Origin: Acidobacteriota bacterium
Lineage (GTDB): Bacteria > Acidobacteriota > Blastocatellia > RBC074
Direction: 5' to 3'
Assembly (NCBI GenBank): GCA_018269055.1
Contig: JAFDVI010000051.1
Coordinates: 1-34,276 of the forward strand
DNA: 34,276 bases
Part shown: one piece after another, positions 1-9,279 of the stretch
Layout: the number at the start of each line of letters is the position of its first letter
Position numbering within the stretch: the first letter of the stretch is position 1
Position numbers and translations under genes: made by a program
The notes under the pieces: model-generated
Told to the model about the DNA's origin: nothing
Database searches by the model: none
Seen by the model: only the letters and a program-made list of their open reading frames with translations

Positions 1-291
1 CTTTTACAGCGGTAGAAAAAAAACTACTCTCCGCTTCGCCTTATTCAACCAAAAAAGAAACAACGTTCGTTTGACAGTCTGCCGGTTGCCCGTCAGCGTG
101 TGGCGTTCCTTGCCCAATAAAAGTTCCCCTCAGGTTCCTTGCCCAAACGCTGATCACACTCATTTTTGACAAAATAATTCAATGTCAATGGCGCAGATCG
201 CCTTGGTTTGTGAAAGCCAAAAGTGTGTCTTGTGCGCCACCAAATTCCATTGTGAATTCACTCGCTTCACTGCGAAGGGAAAGGTGTGTTT
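1..291. other. Gene-free left edge with a 13-bp direct repeat
   Basis: No convincing coding region is visible before the gene at 292. The only structure I see is the 13-base word GTTCCTTGCCCAA, present twice (105-117 and 134-146, period 29). A TTGACA hexamer at 166-171 has no good -10 partner 17 bases downstream, so I do not call a promoter. The repeat could be a regulator site for the + strand genes, but nothing else supports that. Confidence 0.4.
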
Positions 292-1020
292 ATGCTCCGT
301 CACGTTTCCGGACAAATCAAACTTGTCGTTTTTATTTCCATCCTCGCTGCTTCCACCGCCGCCGGTCTGGCGCTGAATCGCAACGGATTGTTTGCGCGGT
401 CACCCAAGCCGTCACAACCTGAGAAAGGTGCACAACAGCAACAACCAACGCCGATTGATGCGTTGTATTTTAATGCTTCGGGCTTGCCCGTTCAGGTGAC
501 GGCGATTACGGCAGTCAACGACAAGGGCGCTTCAAACCTCAGCTATACCATTGCCAACACCGGAACTACGAAAGTCAGCAGCATGGAACTGGCTGTATTC
601 GACTTCAATCCCACTGGGATGCTGATGAGTGTCCAGACATTGAGTTTACAAGCGAATCTGGACGCGAGCGCAAGCCGCAGTCTGTCGCTGAGTCTGAAAC
701 GACGTGTAACGCCGGGGCGACGCGTGGTGATCAGTGTCGAAGCCGCCCGAAGCGACACGAGGACATGGCAAGTCGGCTTTGACGAATTGGCGCAAGCCAT
801 TGCTGTTTCCATTACCAATCCGCGAGGCCCGGTTCCCGTGGCAAAACAAACCCCTGAGAAAATTCCTGAACTCTACGGCGGAGCTTTTTGCAGCGATGCT
901 TTTGGAAAGGCTTTTCGGCTTTCCAAGCTTGGCGATGGAAAAGCCTTATCGGCCTTCACCTGTGATCGCGATCAACGCTTTTCCGCTTTCGGGTTCAATG
1001 CGAAGAGCCTGACCAGATAA
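292..1020 (+). CDS. Exported protein of unknown function, 242 aa
   Basis: I do not recognise the family. The protein opens with a short basic stretch and one hydrophobic segment (residues about 8-27), which fits a Sec signal or N-terminal anchor. A Gln/Pro-rich linker follows (about 40-52), then a domain of about 110 residues rich in alternating hydrophobic and small residues. That region resembles the beta-sandwich seen in proteins that mediate surface or protein interactions. The C-terminal third has two Cys residues (CSDAFG and FTCDRD) that could form a disulfide outside the cytoplasm. I chose ATG 292 over GTG 286 because a purine-rich AAGGGAAAGG lies just upstream. It ends 54 bases before the RHS start at 1075 on the same strand, so the two may be cotranscribed. 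A role in presenting or processing the RHS protein is conceivable but unsupported. Confidence 0.75.
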   Translation: MLRHVSGQIKLVVFISILAASTAAGLALNRNGLFARSPKPSQPEKGAQQQQPTPIDALYFNASGLPVQVTAITAVNDKGASNLSYTIANTGTTKVSSMELAVFDFNPTGMLMSVQTLSLQANLDASASRSLSLSLKRRVTPGRRVVISVEAARSDTRTWQVGFDELAQAIAVSITNPRGPVPVAKQTPEKIPELYGGAFCSDAFGKAFRLSKLGDGKALSAFTCDRDQRFSAFGFNAKSLTR

Positions 1021-1074
1021 TGAGCGCAATTGTTCACCAAAACCTCTGTCATTTGTTTTATCGAGGAGTTTTCT

Positions 1075-4000
1075 ATGCAGCCACGCAATCAAAACCATCG
1101 CCGCTTATCAAGTTTCAACAGCATCGTAATTCGCGCATTCATTTTTCTGGTTTGTCTGATTGGTTCGGCTTTTCCATCGCTGGCGCAAAGCGTCCAGCAT
1201 ACGCAAAACACTGCGGATGCTTCGCTGCGCGGCAGCTTGCAAGTTGATCCTTCAACCTTGGGAATGTCGTTGCAAATACCGCTGGGAGAATACAAAGGAC
1301 GTGGCGGCCTCAATATCCCCATCACACTCAGCTATGGGTCTAAACAATGGCGTGTGGAAACTGTTCAGGGATTTAATGGCACTTCTGCCTATCACACGCA
1401 ATCCGAAGCGCGATACGCCGAGCATTCCGTGTCGGGATGGACGAGTAGTTTGGAACCGCCGGAAATTGAATTCGTCGGCGCAGATCAACCCTTCGATGCC
1501 AGCACAGGCGATGCCTGGTGCATCGTTTGTACGGACATCCCGCCAAACACACCTTGCTATGTCAATCGAATTTTGGTGCATATGCCGGATGGTTCTTCCC
1601 ACGAACTGCGCCAAAGCGATACTCCCGTAACCGGCATCAGTTTGAGCGGCATTTACAACGCCGTAGACAGTTCGCGGCTGAAGTATGACGCAGATACGGC
1701 AACGCTTTATTTGCCGGACGGTTCACGCTATTTGCTTGGTTCGTCGCCCATCAAATTCATTGACCGCAATGGCAATACGCTCAGCTATAACTCCGGCAGC
1801 CAGCAATGGACAGACACGCTGGGACGTGTGATTGGGTTGCCGCCGTTGCAAAACAGCGCCGCGCCAATTGATTTGCAATATCTGATTCCAGGATTTGATG
1901 GCACGAACCGGCAAGTGACGTTCCGCTATCGCACGCTGAGCAACGCCCGCACCGATTCGTCGCAGGCATTGCGTTACCGAGGAAACAAAGACTGTCCGGG
2001 ATACCCGGAAAACACAGTCTCGCCGAGTTTGTTTACTTCAACCCCTGTTCTGGATTCGGTTTGTTGGGGTGGTTATCTGTTCGACCCCGTTGTGCTTTAT
2101 CAAATCGTGTTGCCCAACAACAGCAGCTATACGTTCACTTACAACATCTACGGCGAGATGGACAAAGTTGTGATGCCGACGGGCGGATACGAACGCTTTC
2201 AATATGCGGCCGTTGACAGCATCAGCACATCGGCGCAAGGCAGCGTTTACGGCCAGGCCAATCGCGGCGTGGTGGATCATTGGATCAGCGCGAAAGGCGA
2301 CGGCACGGACGAAGTGCATTGGGGCTACGAAGTGCTGAGCAGCGGCACCATGACGCGCGTGACCGGCCCGAACGGCGCGAAAAGCGAACGATTGTTGCAC
2401 GTGGGAACCTCGACCACTTTCAACCCGCCGCATTTCGGGTTTGAAGACCCGCGCGCCGGACGCGCTTACGAAGAGCGCACCTACAATTCCAGCGGGCAAA
2501 TGATTCGCCGCACTTTGGTGGATTGGGCCATCACCAGTTCGACCCTATCATCGCCGTTTAACTTTACAACTGTGGGGAGCAATCCGCGCGGGGTGAAGAA
2601 AGTGGAAATTTTGCTGGACACGGGCGGCAACGCACAGGTTGCGATGACGGAAACAAGTTACGATACCGATTTGAACGAGATTCAAACCAAACGCTACGAC
2701 TACACATCGGTCAGTTCCTCAACAGCGCAAACTGCCAGCATTGGTTCGTTTTCGGCAGGAACTTTGCTGCGGACGGAAGAATCCACCTTTCTGGTCAATG
2801 ACAGCACAAATTATTCTTCTACCGTGCGCCAGCAATACCGCGACCGGCACCTGATTGCGCTGCCCAGTTACACACGCGTCAAAAATGGCAGCACGATTGT
2901 TGCCGAAACGCAGTTCCAGTACGACGAATCCGGTTCGTATCCGTTGCTGACCTACGGTTCGACGCCGACCGGTTGGACAGACCCTTCGACCACTGTGCGC
3001 GGCAATCTGACGACCACGCGGCGCTGGCTGAATATGAGCGGCGCAACGGTGCAGACGTATCCGAGCGGGTCTTACATTGAAACGCACGCACAATACGACC
3101 AATGCGGAAGTGTGCGCAAAGTTTGGGACGCAAACGGCAAAATTGTGGAAACGGCTTACACTGACGCCTTCAGCGACAGCGTCAATCGCAACACCTTTGC
3201 TTATGCTACCAGTGCGACCACGCCCGTGCCGGACACTTCCGGCTATTACGCTTCCAACCAGGCGTTTACGTCCGGCAGCGTCTACGATTTCAATACCGGC
3301 CTTGTCGTATCTTCCACCGACGCCAACAGCCAGACGACAACGTATTCCTACCGGGATGATTCGAGCGTCATTGATCCGCTGCTGCGGCTGCGCAAAGTCA
3401 CGCTGCCGGGCAGTTTGGGCGAAACCAAATACGAATTTGGCGATACGCCGGGAAATCTGTACGCGCGCACCCGCACGAAACAGGATGCAACCACCTGGCT
3501 GGACGATTACACATACTTCGACGGGCTGGGCCGCGTCTGGCGCAGCGGCCATTACGAAGCGACGAATTCCTGGAGCGTCAAAGACACCGAATACGACACG
3601 CAGGGCCGGGTTTACCGAGTGTCGAACCCGTATCTGGCAACCAATCTGACCGGCGCAATCAACCCTTCGGGCGTGTGGACGACGACGACGTATGACGACC
3701 TGAACCGCGTGTTGACGGTAACGACGCCCGATGGTTCGAAAGTCGAAACGACGTACAGCGGCGCGCAGGTGACGGTGAAAGACGCGACCAACAAACAGCG
3801 GAGCAGCGTAACGGATGGCTTAGGGCGGCTCACGCAAGTGGTGGAAGACCCCGCCGGAACGCCGCTGCAAACCGATTATAGTTACGACACGCTCGCTAAC
3901 CTGACGGTCGTCAATCAGGGTGGGCAATACCGGTATTTCTTTTACGATTCGCTGTCGCGGTTAGTGCGGGCAAAGAACCCGGAGCAGGATGCGAACTCCG

Positions 4001-6498
4001 CGCTCAACCTGACCAATCCGCCCGCGTACAACAACAGTTGGACGTTGGGGTATTCCTACGATGCAAATGGCAACCTGACTTCGCGTGTGGATGCGCGCAA
4101 CGTGACGACCAGTTACGGGTACGACGCCTTTAACCGCAACGTCTGGACGAGTTACAACGACGGCATCACGCCAACGCTGGAACGTCATTACGATGGATAC
4201 CAGGGCGGATCGTTCGTCGTGCCCAATGGCAAGGGGCGATTTTTCTATCACGTCAATTTCACCAATAATCCGGCGACGGGCGGAATCGGGTATTCGCGGC
4301 TGGTCGTCAATTCCTATGACGCCATCGGTCGAACGACAGCCCAAACGCAGGGCTTTCTGGCCAATGACGGCGTGACCTGGAAAGATTACCAAGTGTCGCG
4401 CACCTACGATCTGGCCAGTCACACGCTGACCCAGACCTATCCTTCCAGCCGCAGCGTCAGTTACAGCTACGCAGCCAGCGGCAGATTGGCCAGTGCCAGC
4501 GGCAATCTGGGTGGCACGTCGTACACATACGCCGATACGATCAGCTACAACGCCGCCGGGCAGATGTTGGCCGAACGCTTTGGCACGAGCACGAATCTCT
4601 ATCACCGTCACGCCTACAACAACCGCTTCCAGATGATCGAAACGCGATTGGGCACAAGCTCCAGCGATTCGCAAAGTTGGGATCGCGGAGCATTGATTTT
4701 CTATTACAGCAACAAAGCGCGCACGGCCTACCAACCGTTTTCCAGCCAGGATGACAACAACGGCAACGTAGCGATGGCGGAGCATTACGTGCCGGTGACG
4801 GTGTCGGGTGGCACGGTCACCAGCTACGCCGTATCGCAACGCGACCGGTATGAATACGACGCGCTGAATCGCATTCAATCCGTTGCGAGCGAGCAGATGA
4901 CGACGGGCGGCAGTTGGTCGCAACCGGCTTCGCAGACCTTCACGTACGACCGTTGGGGCAACCGGACGGCCGTGACCGGTGACACGGCGCAAAGCTGGAG
5001 CACGACGGAAGCTGCGGCGACTAACCGACTGAAATTGTCCAGCGGCAATACTTGCACCGGAACGAAGAATGGACTTTGCTACGATGCGGCGGGCAATGTG
5101 ACCTTTGACAATCAACTGGGCGCGAGCGGCGACCGAACGTATGACGCCGAGAACCGGATGATCTCGGCAACGACATCGAACAAGTACGTCTACGACGCGG
5201 ACGGCAAGCGGGTACGGCGGCAAGTCGGCTCGTCACAATACTGGCAGGTGTACGGCATCGGTGGGGAGTTGGTGGCGGAGTATTCGTGGAATGGCACGAC
5301 GGCGACCTTGCAAAAAGAGTATGGCTCCGGCGGCGAAGTGTCGGTCGTCGCAGAAAGCAGCACAGTGCGCTGGCTGGTAACGGATCACTTGGGAACGCCG
5401 CGCATCATCGCTGACCAGACAGGAAACCTCAGCGGTATCACACGGCACGATTACCTGCCGTTTGGCGAAGAGAACTTTTCTGGTTCGGTGCGAACTTCGG
5501 GAAATGGTTACCAAGCGGACGGGGTGCGGCAGAAGTTCACGGGGTATGAGCGGGATGGTGAAACTGGCTTGGATTTTGCACAGGCTAGATTTTATGCCAA
5601 CGTGCAAGGCCGGTTTATAAGTGTAGATCCGCTTCATGCGAGTGGGTTATCAGCAGACCCGCAGAGTTGGAATCGTTATAGCTATGTTGGCAATCATCCA
5701 ACGACAATAACTGATCCAAGCGGATTGCTGTGGTATCGAGCGAAGGGGAGCGGAAGCCAAGGTCAACCTGTTTGGTTTGATGGAGACCCAGGTGAAGGAT
5801 GGGAACAGATCGCCCCTTATGACTTGATCTATTGGGGAGGCGCGGAGCACGGCTGGGTTCGCTTGGACCCGAATCGCAATAGGTTCAGCGAAGGATTTGC
5901 GACCCGATATGATGCGTTGCAAGGAAATCTAAGGGATGCCTTTTACGAAATGTTGGATGACATTGCATCAGGTGTTCATAGATTTCCATCAGATGTTACC
6001 AGTGAAGCTAGACGCTATTGGAATAACCCCGGTCAATTTCTTCGGGAAGGAGAAGAGACGTTTGCAGCATTAGGCGGAATCGTCCCAATTGGAGGTGTAG
6101 GAGGGGTTGCGGCGGCTGAAGAAATTGCGTTACCAAGCGGAAGGCAATACAGCGTTGCATATGAGGTTATTCTTGATTCTAGCGTACTTGGTAAATCGAG
6201 ATCAGTACATTTCAATCGTGCGAATGCCGCGCTTGACGAAGTTCTTAATACTGACAAAGCATTTGCTAGAGCTATGGAAGAATTAATACCTGGTATACGA
6301 CAGAGCGTTTCAAAAATTGGTGGCCGAAGTACTCCTGCAAACTGGATATGGCATCATGCTGAGGGTACTGGGGTATTGCAATTGGTTCCGGCAGCACAAC
6401 ATGCATCTGGTTCGATTTTTTGGAATACGATGCATCCTGGAGGAATTGGCGGCTACGCGAGATGGGCGATACCGGCGGGAGCGCCAGCCAACAAATGA
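1075..6498 (+). CDS. Sec-exported RHS/YD-repeat polymorphic toxin with WHH-type nuclease tip, 1807 aa
   Basis: The start ATG 1075 has GAGGAG at 1063-1068; the reading frame opens further upstream (TTG 1030) without an RBS. Residues 1-37 form a Sec signal (hydrophobic core near IFLVCLIGSAF, cleavage after SLA). About 1400 residues of YD-type repeats follow (many Y-D-x-x-G-R and T-x-Y-x-Y units), which in this family build a hollow shell. The Rhs-associated core runs from roughly 1440 and contains GRFISVDP and the DPSGL motif at 1547-1551 within PTTITDPSGL, the usual junction before a variable tip. The 256-residue tip ends with W-I-W-H-H (HH 1760-1761), QLVP, QH and HPGG, matching the HNH/EndoVII 'WHH' nuclease pattern; His1760/1761, His1776 and His1787 would be catalytic or metal ligands. 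The tip and the following immunity gene look AT-richer than the core, as expected for an exchanged module. Nuclease activity is inferred from motifs. Confidence 0.9.
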   Translation: MQPRNQNHRRLSSFNSIVIRAFIFLVCLIGSAFPSLAQSVQHTQNTADASLRGSLQVDPSTLGMSLQIPLGEYKGRGGLNIPITLSYGSKQWRVETVQGFNGTSAYHTQSEARYAEHSVSGWTSSLEPPEIEFVGADQPFDASTGDAWCIVCTDIPPNTPCYVNRILVHMPDGSSHELRQSDTPVTGISLSGIYNAVDSSRLKYDADTATLYLPDGSRYLLGSSPIKFIDRNGNTLSYNSGSQQWTDTLGRVIGLPPLQNSAAPIDLQYLIPGFDGTNRQVTFRYRTLSNARTDSSQALRYRGNKDCPGYPENTVSPSLFTSTPVLDSVCWGGYLFDPVVLYQIVLPNNSSYTFTYNIYGEMDKVVMPTGGYERFQYAAVDSISTSAQGSVYGQANRGVVDHWISAKGDGTDEVHWGYEVLSSGTMTRVTGPNGAKSERLLHVGTSTTFNPPHFGFEDPRAGRAYEERTYNSSGQMIRRTLVDWAITSSTLSSPFNFTTVGSNPRGVKKVEILLDTGGNAQVAMTETSYDTDLNEIQTKRYDYTSVSSSTAQTASIGSFSAGTLLRTEESTFLVNDSTNYSSTVRQQYRDRHLIALPSYTRVKNGSTIVAETQFQYDESGSYPLLTYGSTPTGWTDPSTTVRGNLTTTRRWLNMSGATVQTYPSGSYIETHAQYDQCGSVRKVWDANGKIVETAYTDAFSDSVNRNTFAYATSATTPVPDTSGYYASNQAFTSGSVYDFNTGLVVSSTDANSQTTTYSYRDDSSVIDPLLRLRKVTLPGSLGETKYEFGDTPGNLYARTRTKQDATTWLDDYTYFDGLGRVWRSGHYEATNSWSVKDTEYDTQGRVYRVSNPYLATNLTGAINPSGVWTTTTYDDLNRVLTVTTPDGSKVETTYSGAQVTVKDATNKQRSSVTDGLGRLTQVVEDPAGTPLQTDYSYDTLANLTVVNQGGQYRYFFYDSLSRLVRAKNPEQDANSALNLTNPPAYNNSWTLGYSYDANGNLTSRVDARNVTTSYGYDAFNRNVWTSYNDGITPTLERHYDGYQGGSFVVPNGKGRFFYHVNFTNNPATGGIGYSRLVVNSYDAIGRTTAQTQGFLANDGVTWKDYQVSRTYDLASHTLTQTYPSSRSVSYSYAASGRLASASGNLGGTSYTYADTISYNAAGQMLAERFGTSTNLYHRHAYNNRFQMIETRLGTSSSDSQSWDRGALIFYYSNKARTAYQPFSSQDDNNGNVAMAEHYVPVTVSGGTVTSYAVSQRDRYEYDALNRIQSVASEQMTTGGSWSQPASQTFTYDRWGNRTAVTGDTAQSWSTTEAAATNRLKLSSGNTCTGTKNGLCYDAAGNVTFDNQLGASGDRTYDAENRMISATTSNKYVYDADGKRVRRQVGSSQYWQVYGIGGELVAEYSWNGTTATLQKEYGSGGEVSVVAESSTVRWLVTDHLGTPRIIADQTGNLSGITRHDYLPFGEENFSGSVRTSGNGYQADGVRQKFTGYERDGETGLDFAQARFYANVQGRFISVDPLHASGLSADPQSWNRYSYVGNHPTTITDPSGLLWYRAKGSGSQGQPVWFDGDPGEGWEQIAPYDLIYWGGAEHGWVRLDPNRNRFSEGFATRYDALQGNLRDAFYEMLDDIASGVHRFPSDVTSEARRYWNNPGQFLREGEETFAALGGIVPIGGVGGVAAAEEIALPSGRQYSVAYEVILDSSVLGKSRSVHFNRANAALDEVLNTDKAFARAMEELIPGIRQSVSKIGGRSTPANWIWHHAEGTGVLQLVPAAQHASGSIFWNTMHPGGIGGYARWAIPAGAPANK

Positions 6499-6533
6499 AC
6501 GAACTTAATCGTGAAAACGGAAAGGAAATAGAA

Positions 6534-6989
6534 ATGCGTCAGCTTGAGGACATCAAAATTTTGAAAGGTAGGTCTCCCGACATTACTTTGGACTCAATAC
6601 AAAGGTTGGAAGAGGAGATCGGATATAAACTACCATCTTCTTACATCAAGTTGCTCTTGCACAGCAACGGCGGACATCCTGAGCTTGATACCTTCTACTG
6701 TGAGAATGGTGAATGGAGTGTAAATAACTTCTTCTTTGTTGGAACTGATGATACTTCTGAGGAGAGTGTAGTTTGGAACTATTATCATAAGCCGCCAAGA
6801 ACAGCTAACAGCTTATTGCCTTTTGCTCGTGATGGCGGAGGTAATTTATTCTGCTTAGATTTGTCCCGTGGAGAGAAAGCTCCGGTTTTGATTCTGATTC
6901 ATGACATTTCAACCGAAAACATTCAGGAACTAGCGGAAACCTTTGATGTCTTTATTGAAGGCTTGCAGGAAAACCTGGATTACATCTGA
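6534..6989 (+). CDS. SUKH (SMI1/KNR4) family immunity protein, 151 aa
   Basis: This protein is expected to bind and neutralise the nuclease tip of the RHS protein encoded immediately upstream. The N-terminal half carries the SUKH signature: an I-x-x-L-E-E-E-I-G-Y-x-L-P-x-S-Y segment followed by a Ser-Asn-Gly-Gly turn. A later LLPFARDGGGNLFCLDL segment is the family's central strand pair. It has no signal peptide, so it acts in the cytoplasm. Two starts are possible. ATG 6534 follows AAAGGAAA (6521-6528). ATG 6495 would overlap the RHS stop as ATGA and add 13 residues, giving translational coupling. I prefer 6534 because of its RBS and because the family begins near this point. SUKH proteins protect against many nuclease toxin types, so the pairing rests on adjacency. 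Confidence 0.88.
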   Translation: MRQLEDIKILKGRSPDITLDSIQRLEEEIGYKLPSSYIKLLLHSNGGHPELDTFYCENGEWSVNNFFFVGTDDTSEESVVWNYYHKPPRTANSLLPFARDGGGNLFCLDLSRGEKAPVLILIHDISTENIQELAETFDVFIEGLQENLDYI

Positions 6990-7062
6990 CCCTACCGCTT
7001 AGTCATAAATTTGGGATTGCGGGCACCGATCTATTGCACAGTAAGAAAACATGAGACATTTA

Positions 7063-7294
7063 TCAACCCTTTTCCAGCCAGGATGACAACAACAGCAACG
7101 TAGCGATGGCGGAGCATTACGTGCCGGTGACGGTGTCGGGCGGGACGGTGACCAGCTACGCCGTATCGCAGCGCGACCGGTACGAATATGACGCGCTGAA
7201 CCGGGTTCAGTCGGTGGCGTCAGAACAGATGACGACCGGCTACAGTTGGTCGCAACCGGCTTCGCAGACCTTCACGTAGGATCGTTGGGGCAAG
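7063..7294 (+). pseudogene. Orphan RHS core fragment, remnant of another rhs copy
   Basis: This stretch aligns without gaps to 4731-4962 of the upstream RHS gene at a constant offset of 2332 bases. By my count about 24 of 232 bases differ, roughly 90 percent identity. Of the changed codons, about 16 are synonymous (including a three-base serine switch from AGC to TCA), 3 are replacements, one (TAC to TAG at 7277-7279) is a stop, and one lies at the edge. The frame is open up to that stop. It has no start codon, no tip domain and no immunity gene. It is therefore a scar of a displaced or deleted rhs element. The remaining bases between 6990 and 7334 show nothing else. Confidence 0.88.
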
Positions 7295-7334
7295 CTTCAA
7301 TCTGAGGTATTCGGAATTATGATTGTGTGCCTGC

Positions 7335-9089
7335 CTATCTAACCACAATTGTCACCGAATTACTTGTGACTCCGTTTCGCGTCACTGTCAGCCTGTGAGT
7401 GCCGGAAGTGATTCCTGCCGGAAAAGTGATGTTCAATTGATTTAGACCGGTGAAGCCCGGCGCTCGACCGGCGTAACTGACCGTGACCGGTTGGTCGTCA
7501 ATGGTTGCCAACACGCTGGCGGCGACGTTGCCGTCAATATCAGTCGCGTCTTCTCCAAGGCCGGTGCAGAACACAGCGATGATGTTTGGCTGGCCGTTGC
7601 TTTGCGTGGCGTTGAAGGGCGCTCCGGCGAAGGTAAACGCATCCAATGCCGCCGCTGGACCGGAGCCGCTGGCGTTGGCGGTGAAAATCGAAATTGCGCT
7701 GGGCGAGACAATGGTTGTGCCTGTCACGGTTTGCGCGCCGTTGGTGAATTTCAGCAGCGCTGGACCGGGCGCAGTTCCCGCCGGAATCTCAAAATTGATC
7801 TGATTCGGCGAAACGAAAAACAGCGGCGACAATCGCTCGACGCCTTTGAAATCCAGCACGGCAACAGATGCCCCACCGAGCGAAGTCGGGAGCAGCGAAG
7901 TCGTCGCTCCCAAAGTCGTGTTTGCCAGATTGGTTCCGAAGCTGGCGGCAATGGATTTACCAGCGATGGCGGAAAAGCTGTAACTGGCGGCGGAAACCGT
8001 TCGCGGGCCGACTTGCGCCGCCGTTGCGTCCACAATGATCAAGCCGCCGTCCAAATCGCTCAGCAATACACGATCCAGCCCCAAAAACGGAAAGGCTCCC
8101 CAGCAACCGTCAAAACCGTTGACCGCTCCCGGATACGTATCGTAATTGCCAACCAATTTGGGTTGCGAGGGGTTTGTGATGTCAATGACCACCAGTCCAG
8201 CCTGGTACCACGAAACAAACAGTAAATTGCCGATAATGTAGGGGTTGTGCGCTGAAAATGCATTCAGCCCCAGCGATTGCGCCGTGATGGAAGCCAAGGG
8301 AATCGGGTTGGCCGGGTTGGAAATATCGAACAGGCGAATGTCTCCATCCTGTGTTTCACGCGCGCTGGCCAACAGCTTGCCGTCGTTGCTCGGCCAACTG
8401 GCATGCGAGTTTGTGCCGGAATCAATCGAACCGAGCAGCGGCGGCGGCGCACTCAGAACGTTGCGAACGTCGTAAATGTCCGTTTTGCCGCTCCACCCCG
8501 AAGTGAATAATCTGCCGTTGACGCAAACGATGGCATGAATGAATCGCGTATCCGTAGTTTGGATGTCGCGCACGAAAACAGGGTTTTGCGGATTGCGCAC
8601 GTCGAAGACTTTGACGACGGTCGTTCGCGAATCGGCTTCGTACAACACGCCATCGGCGACGAACAATTCGTGAACGTTGGGAAAGCCGTTTTTATCCTGC
8701 GTAATCTGGCTGAGCAAAACAGGGTTGGCAGGATTTCGCACATCCACGATATGAACTCCGCCGCGGCTTTCGCTGGAAAAATAGCCGATGCCATTACTGA
8801 CGATCACATCCTGAAAACGCCCGCCTTCCGCCGGGACGTAATTGCCGGCGAGCTTCGGTGCGGCGGGGTTGCTGATGTCAATAATCATCAAGCCATTGCC
8901 GCTGTACGAACCCACGTACGCGAAATTGCCTTCGCCCCAAACGTCTGCGTAGCGGTTGTCTCCGTCGAAGGGGTCAATATGGCCGACGAGATTGATTGGG
9001 TTCTGCGCGTTGGCTGGAATCGAAATAAGAAATGCCACCAGTGCGACAAGCGCAAAGGTGGCGAAGCATTGATTGGTTGGTCGTGACAT
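7335..9089 (-). CDS. LVIVD-repeat (choice-of-anchor B type) surface protein with Solibacter-type C-terminal domain, 584 aa
   Basis: The start ATG at 9089 gives a clear Sec signal (hydrophobic ALVALVAFLISI, cleavage near ANA-QN); the 45 codons upstream in frame are Cys/Ser-rich and unlikely to be coding. Residues about 30-345 hold repeated blades with the pattern 'hhhVDhrNPxxPxhh' (IIDISNPAAPKL, IVDVRNPANPVL, LFDISNPANPIP, VIDITNPSQPKL). These are LVIVD repeats, arranged as in choice-of-anchor B proteins, and form an extracellular beta-propeller. The last 230 residues match the Solibacter C-terminal domain pattern (FVSPNQINFEIPAG, PNIIAVFCTGLG, GLNQLNITFPAG), probably a sortable or adhesive module. 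Ligand and function are unknown. It is transcribed away from the RHS locus and is probably a single-gene unit. Confidence 0.85.
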   Translation of the reverse strand: MSRPTNQCFATFALVALVAFLISIPANAQNPINLVGHIDPFDGDNRYADVWGEGNFAYVGSYSGNGLMIIDISNPAAPKLAGNYVPAEGGRFQDVIVSNGIGYFSSESRGGVHIVDVRNPANPVLLSQITQDKNGFPNVHELFVADGVLYEADSRTTVVKVFDVRNPQNPVFVRDIQTTDTRFIHAIVCVNGRLFTSGWSGKTDIYDVRNVLSAPPPLLGSIDSGTNSHASWPSNDGKLLASARETQDGDIRLFDISNPANPIPLASITAQSLGLNAFSAHNPYIIGNLLFVSWYQAGLVVIDITNPSQPKLVGNYDTYPGAVNGFDGCWGAFPFLGLDRVLLSDLDGGLIIVDATAAQVGPRTVSAASYSFSAIAGKSIAASFGTNLANTTLGATTSLLPTSLGGASVAVLDFKGVERLSPLFFVSPNQINFEIPAGTAPGPALLKFTNGAQTVTGTTIVSPSAISIFTANASGSGPAAALDAFTFAGAPFNATQSNGQPNIIAVFCTGLGEDATDIDGNVAASVLATIDDQPVTVSYAGRAPGFTGLNQLNITFPAGITSGTHRLTVTRNGVTSNSVTIVVR

Positions 9090-9146
9090 AAAACCTACAG
9101 CCTCTGAATGTTGAAAATGCGTAGCGAAACCAAACCGGAAAACTCG

Positions 9147-9233
9147 TAGACAGGATTCACAGGATAAACAAGATGAACACGAAGATTGAACCTGTGAAGC
9201 GGCAATCCTGTTGAATCTTGTCAATCCTGTCTA
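9147..9233. repeat. Imperfect inverted repeat of the ACAGGATT/AATCCTGT type
   Basis: The left arm (about 9147-9176) and right arm (9203-9233) are imperfect reverse complements. Both are built from short tandem words, ACAGGAT and CAAGAT on the left and AATCCTGT and ATCTTG on the right. It lies between the Ppx-like gene end (9280) and the LVIVD gene start (9089). From general knowledge, intergenic elements made of this word are common in environmental bacteria. It has no T-tract, so a terminator role is not evident. Confidence 0.6.
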
Positions 9234-9279
9234 TTTCCCCGTCTCAAAGTTGTAAGTTCCGAAATTGTGCCGCTTTTTA

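Noticed and set aside
3961..5223. 420-codon open frame antisense to the RHS gene
   Set aside because: It lies wholly within the YD-repeat region, has no RBS, and its composition (Arg/Val/Ala/His-rich) is typical of the shadow of a GC-rich repetitive coding region.
9090..9224. 45-codon N-terminal extension of the LVIVD protein at 7335-9089
   Set aside because: It runs through the inverted repeat at 9147-9233 and encodes a Cys/Ser-rich stretch before an obvious signal peptide that begins at the 9089 ATG.
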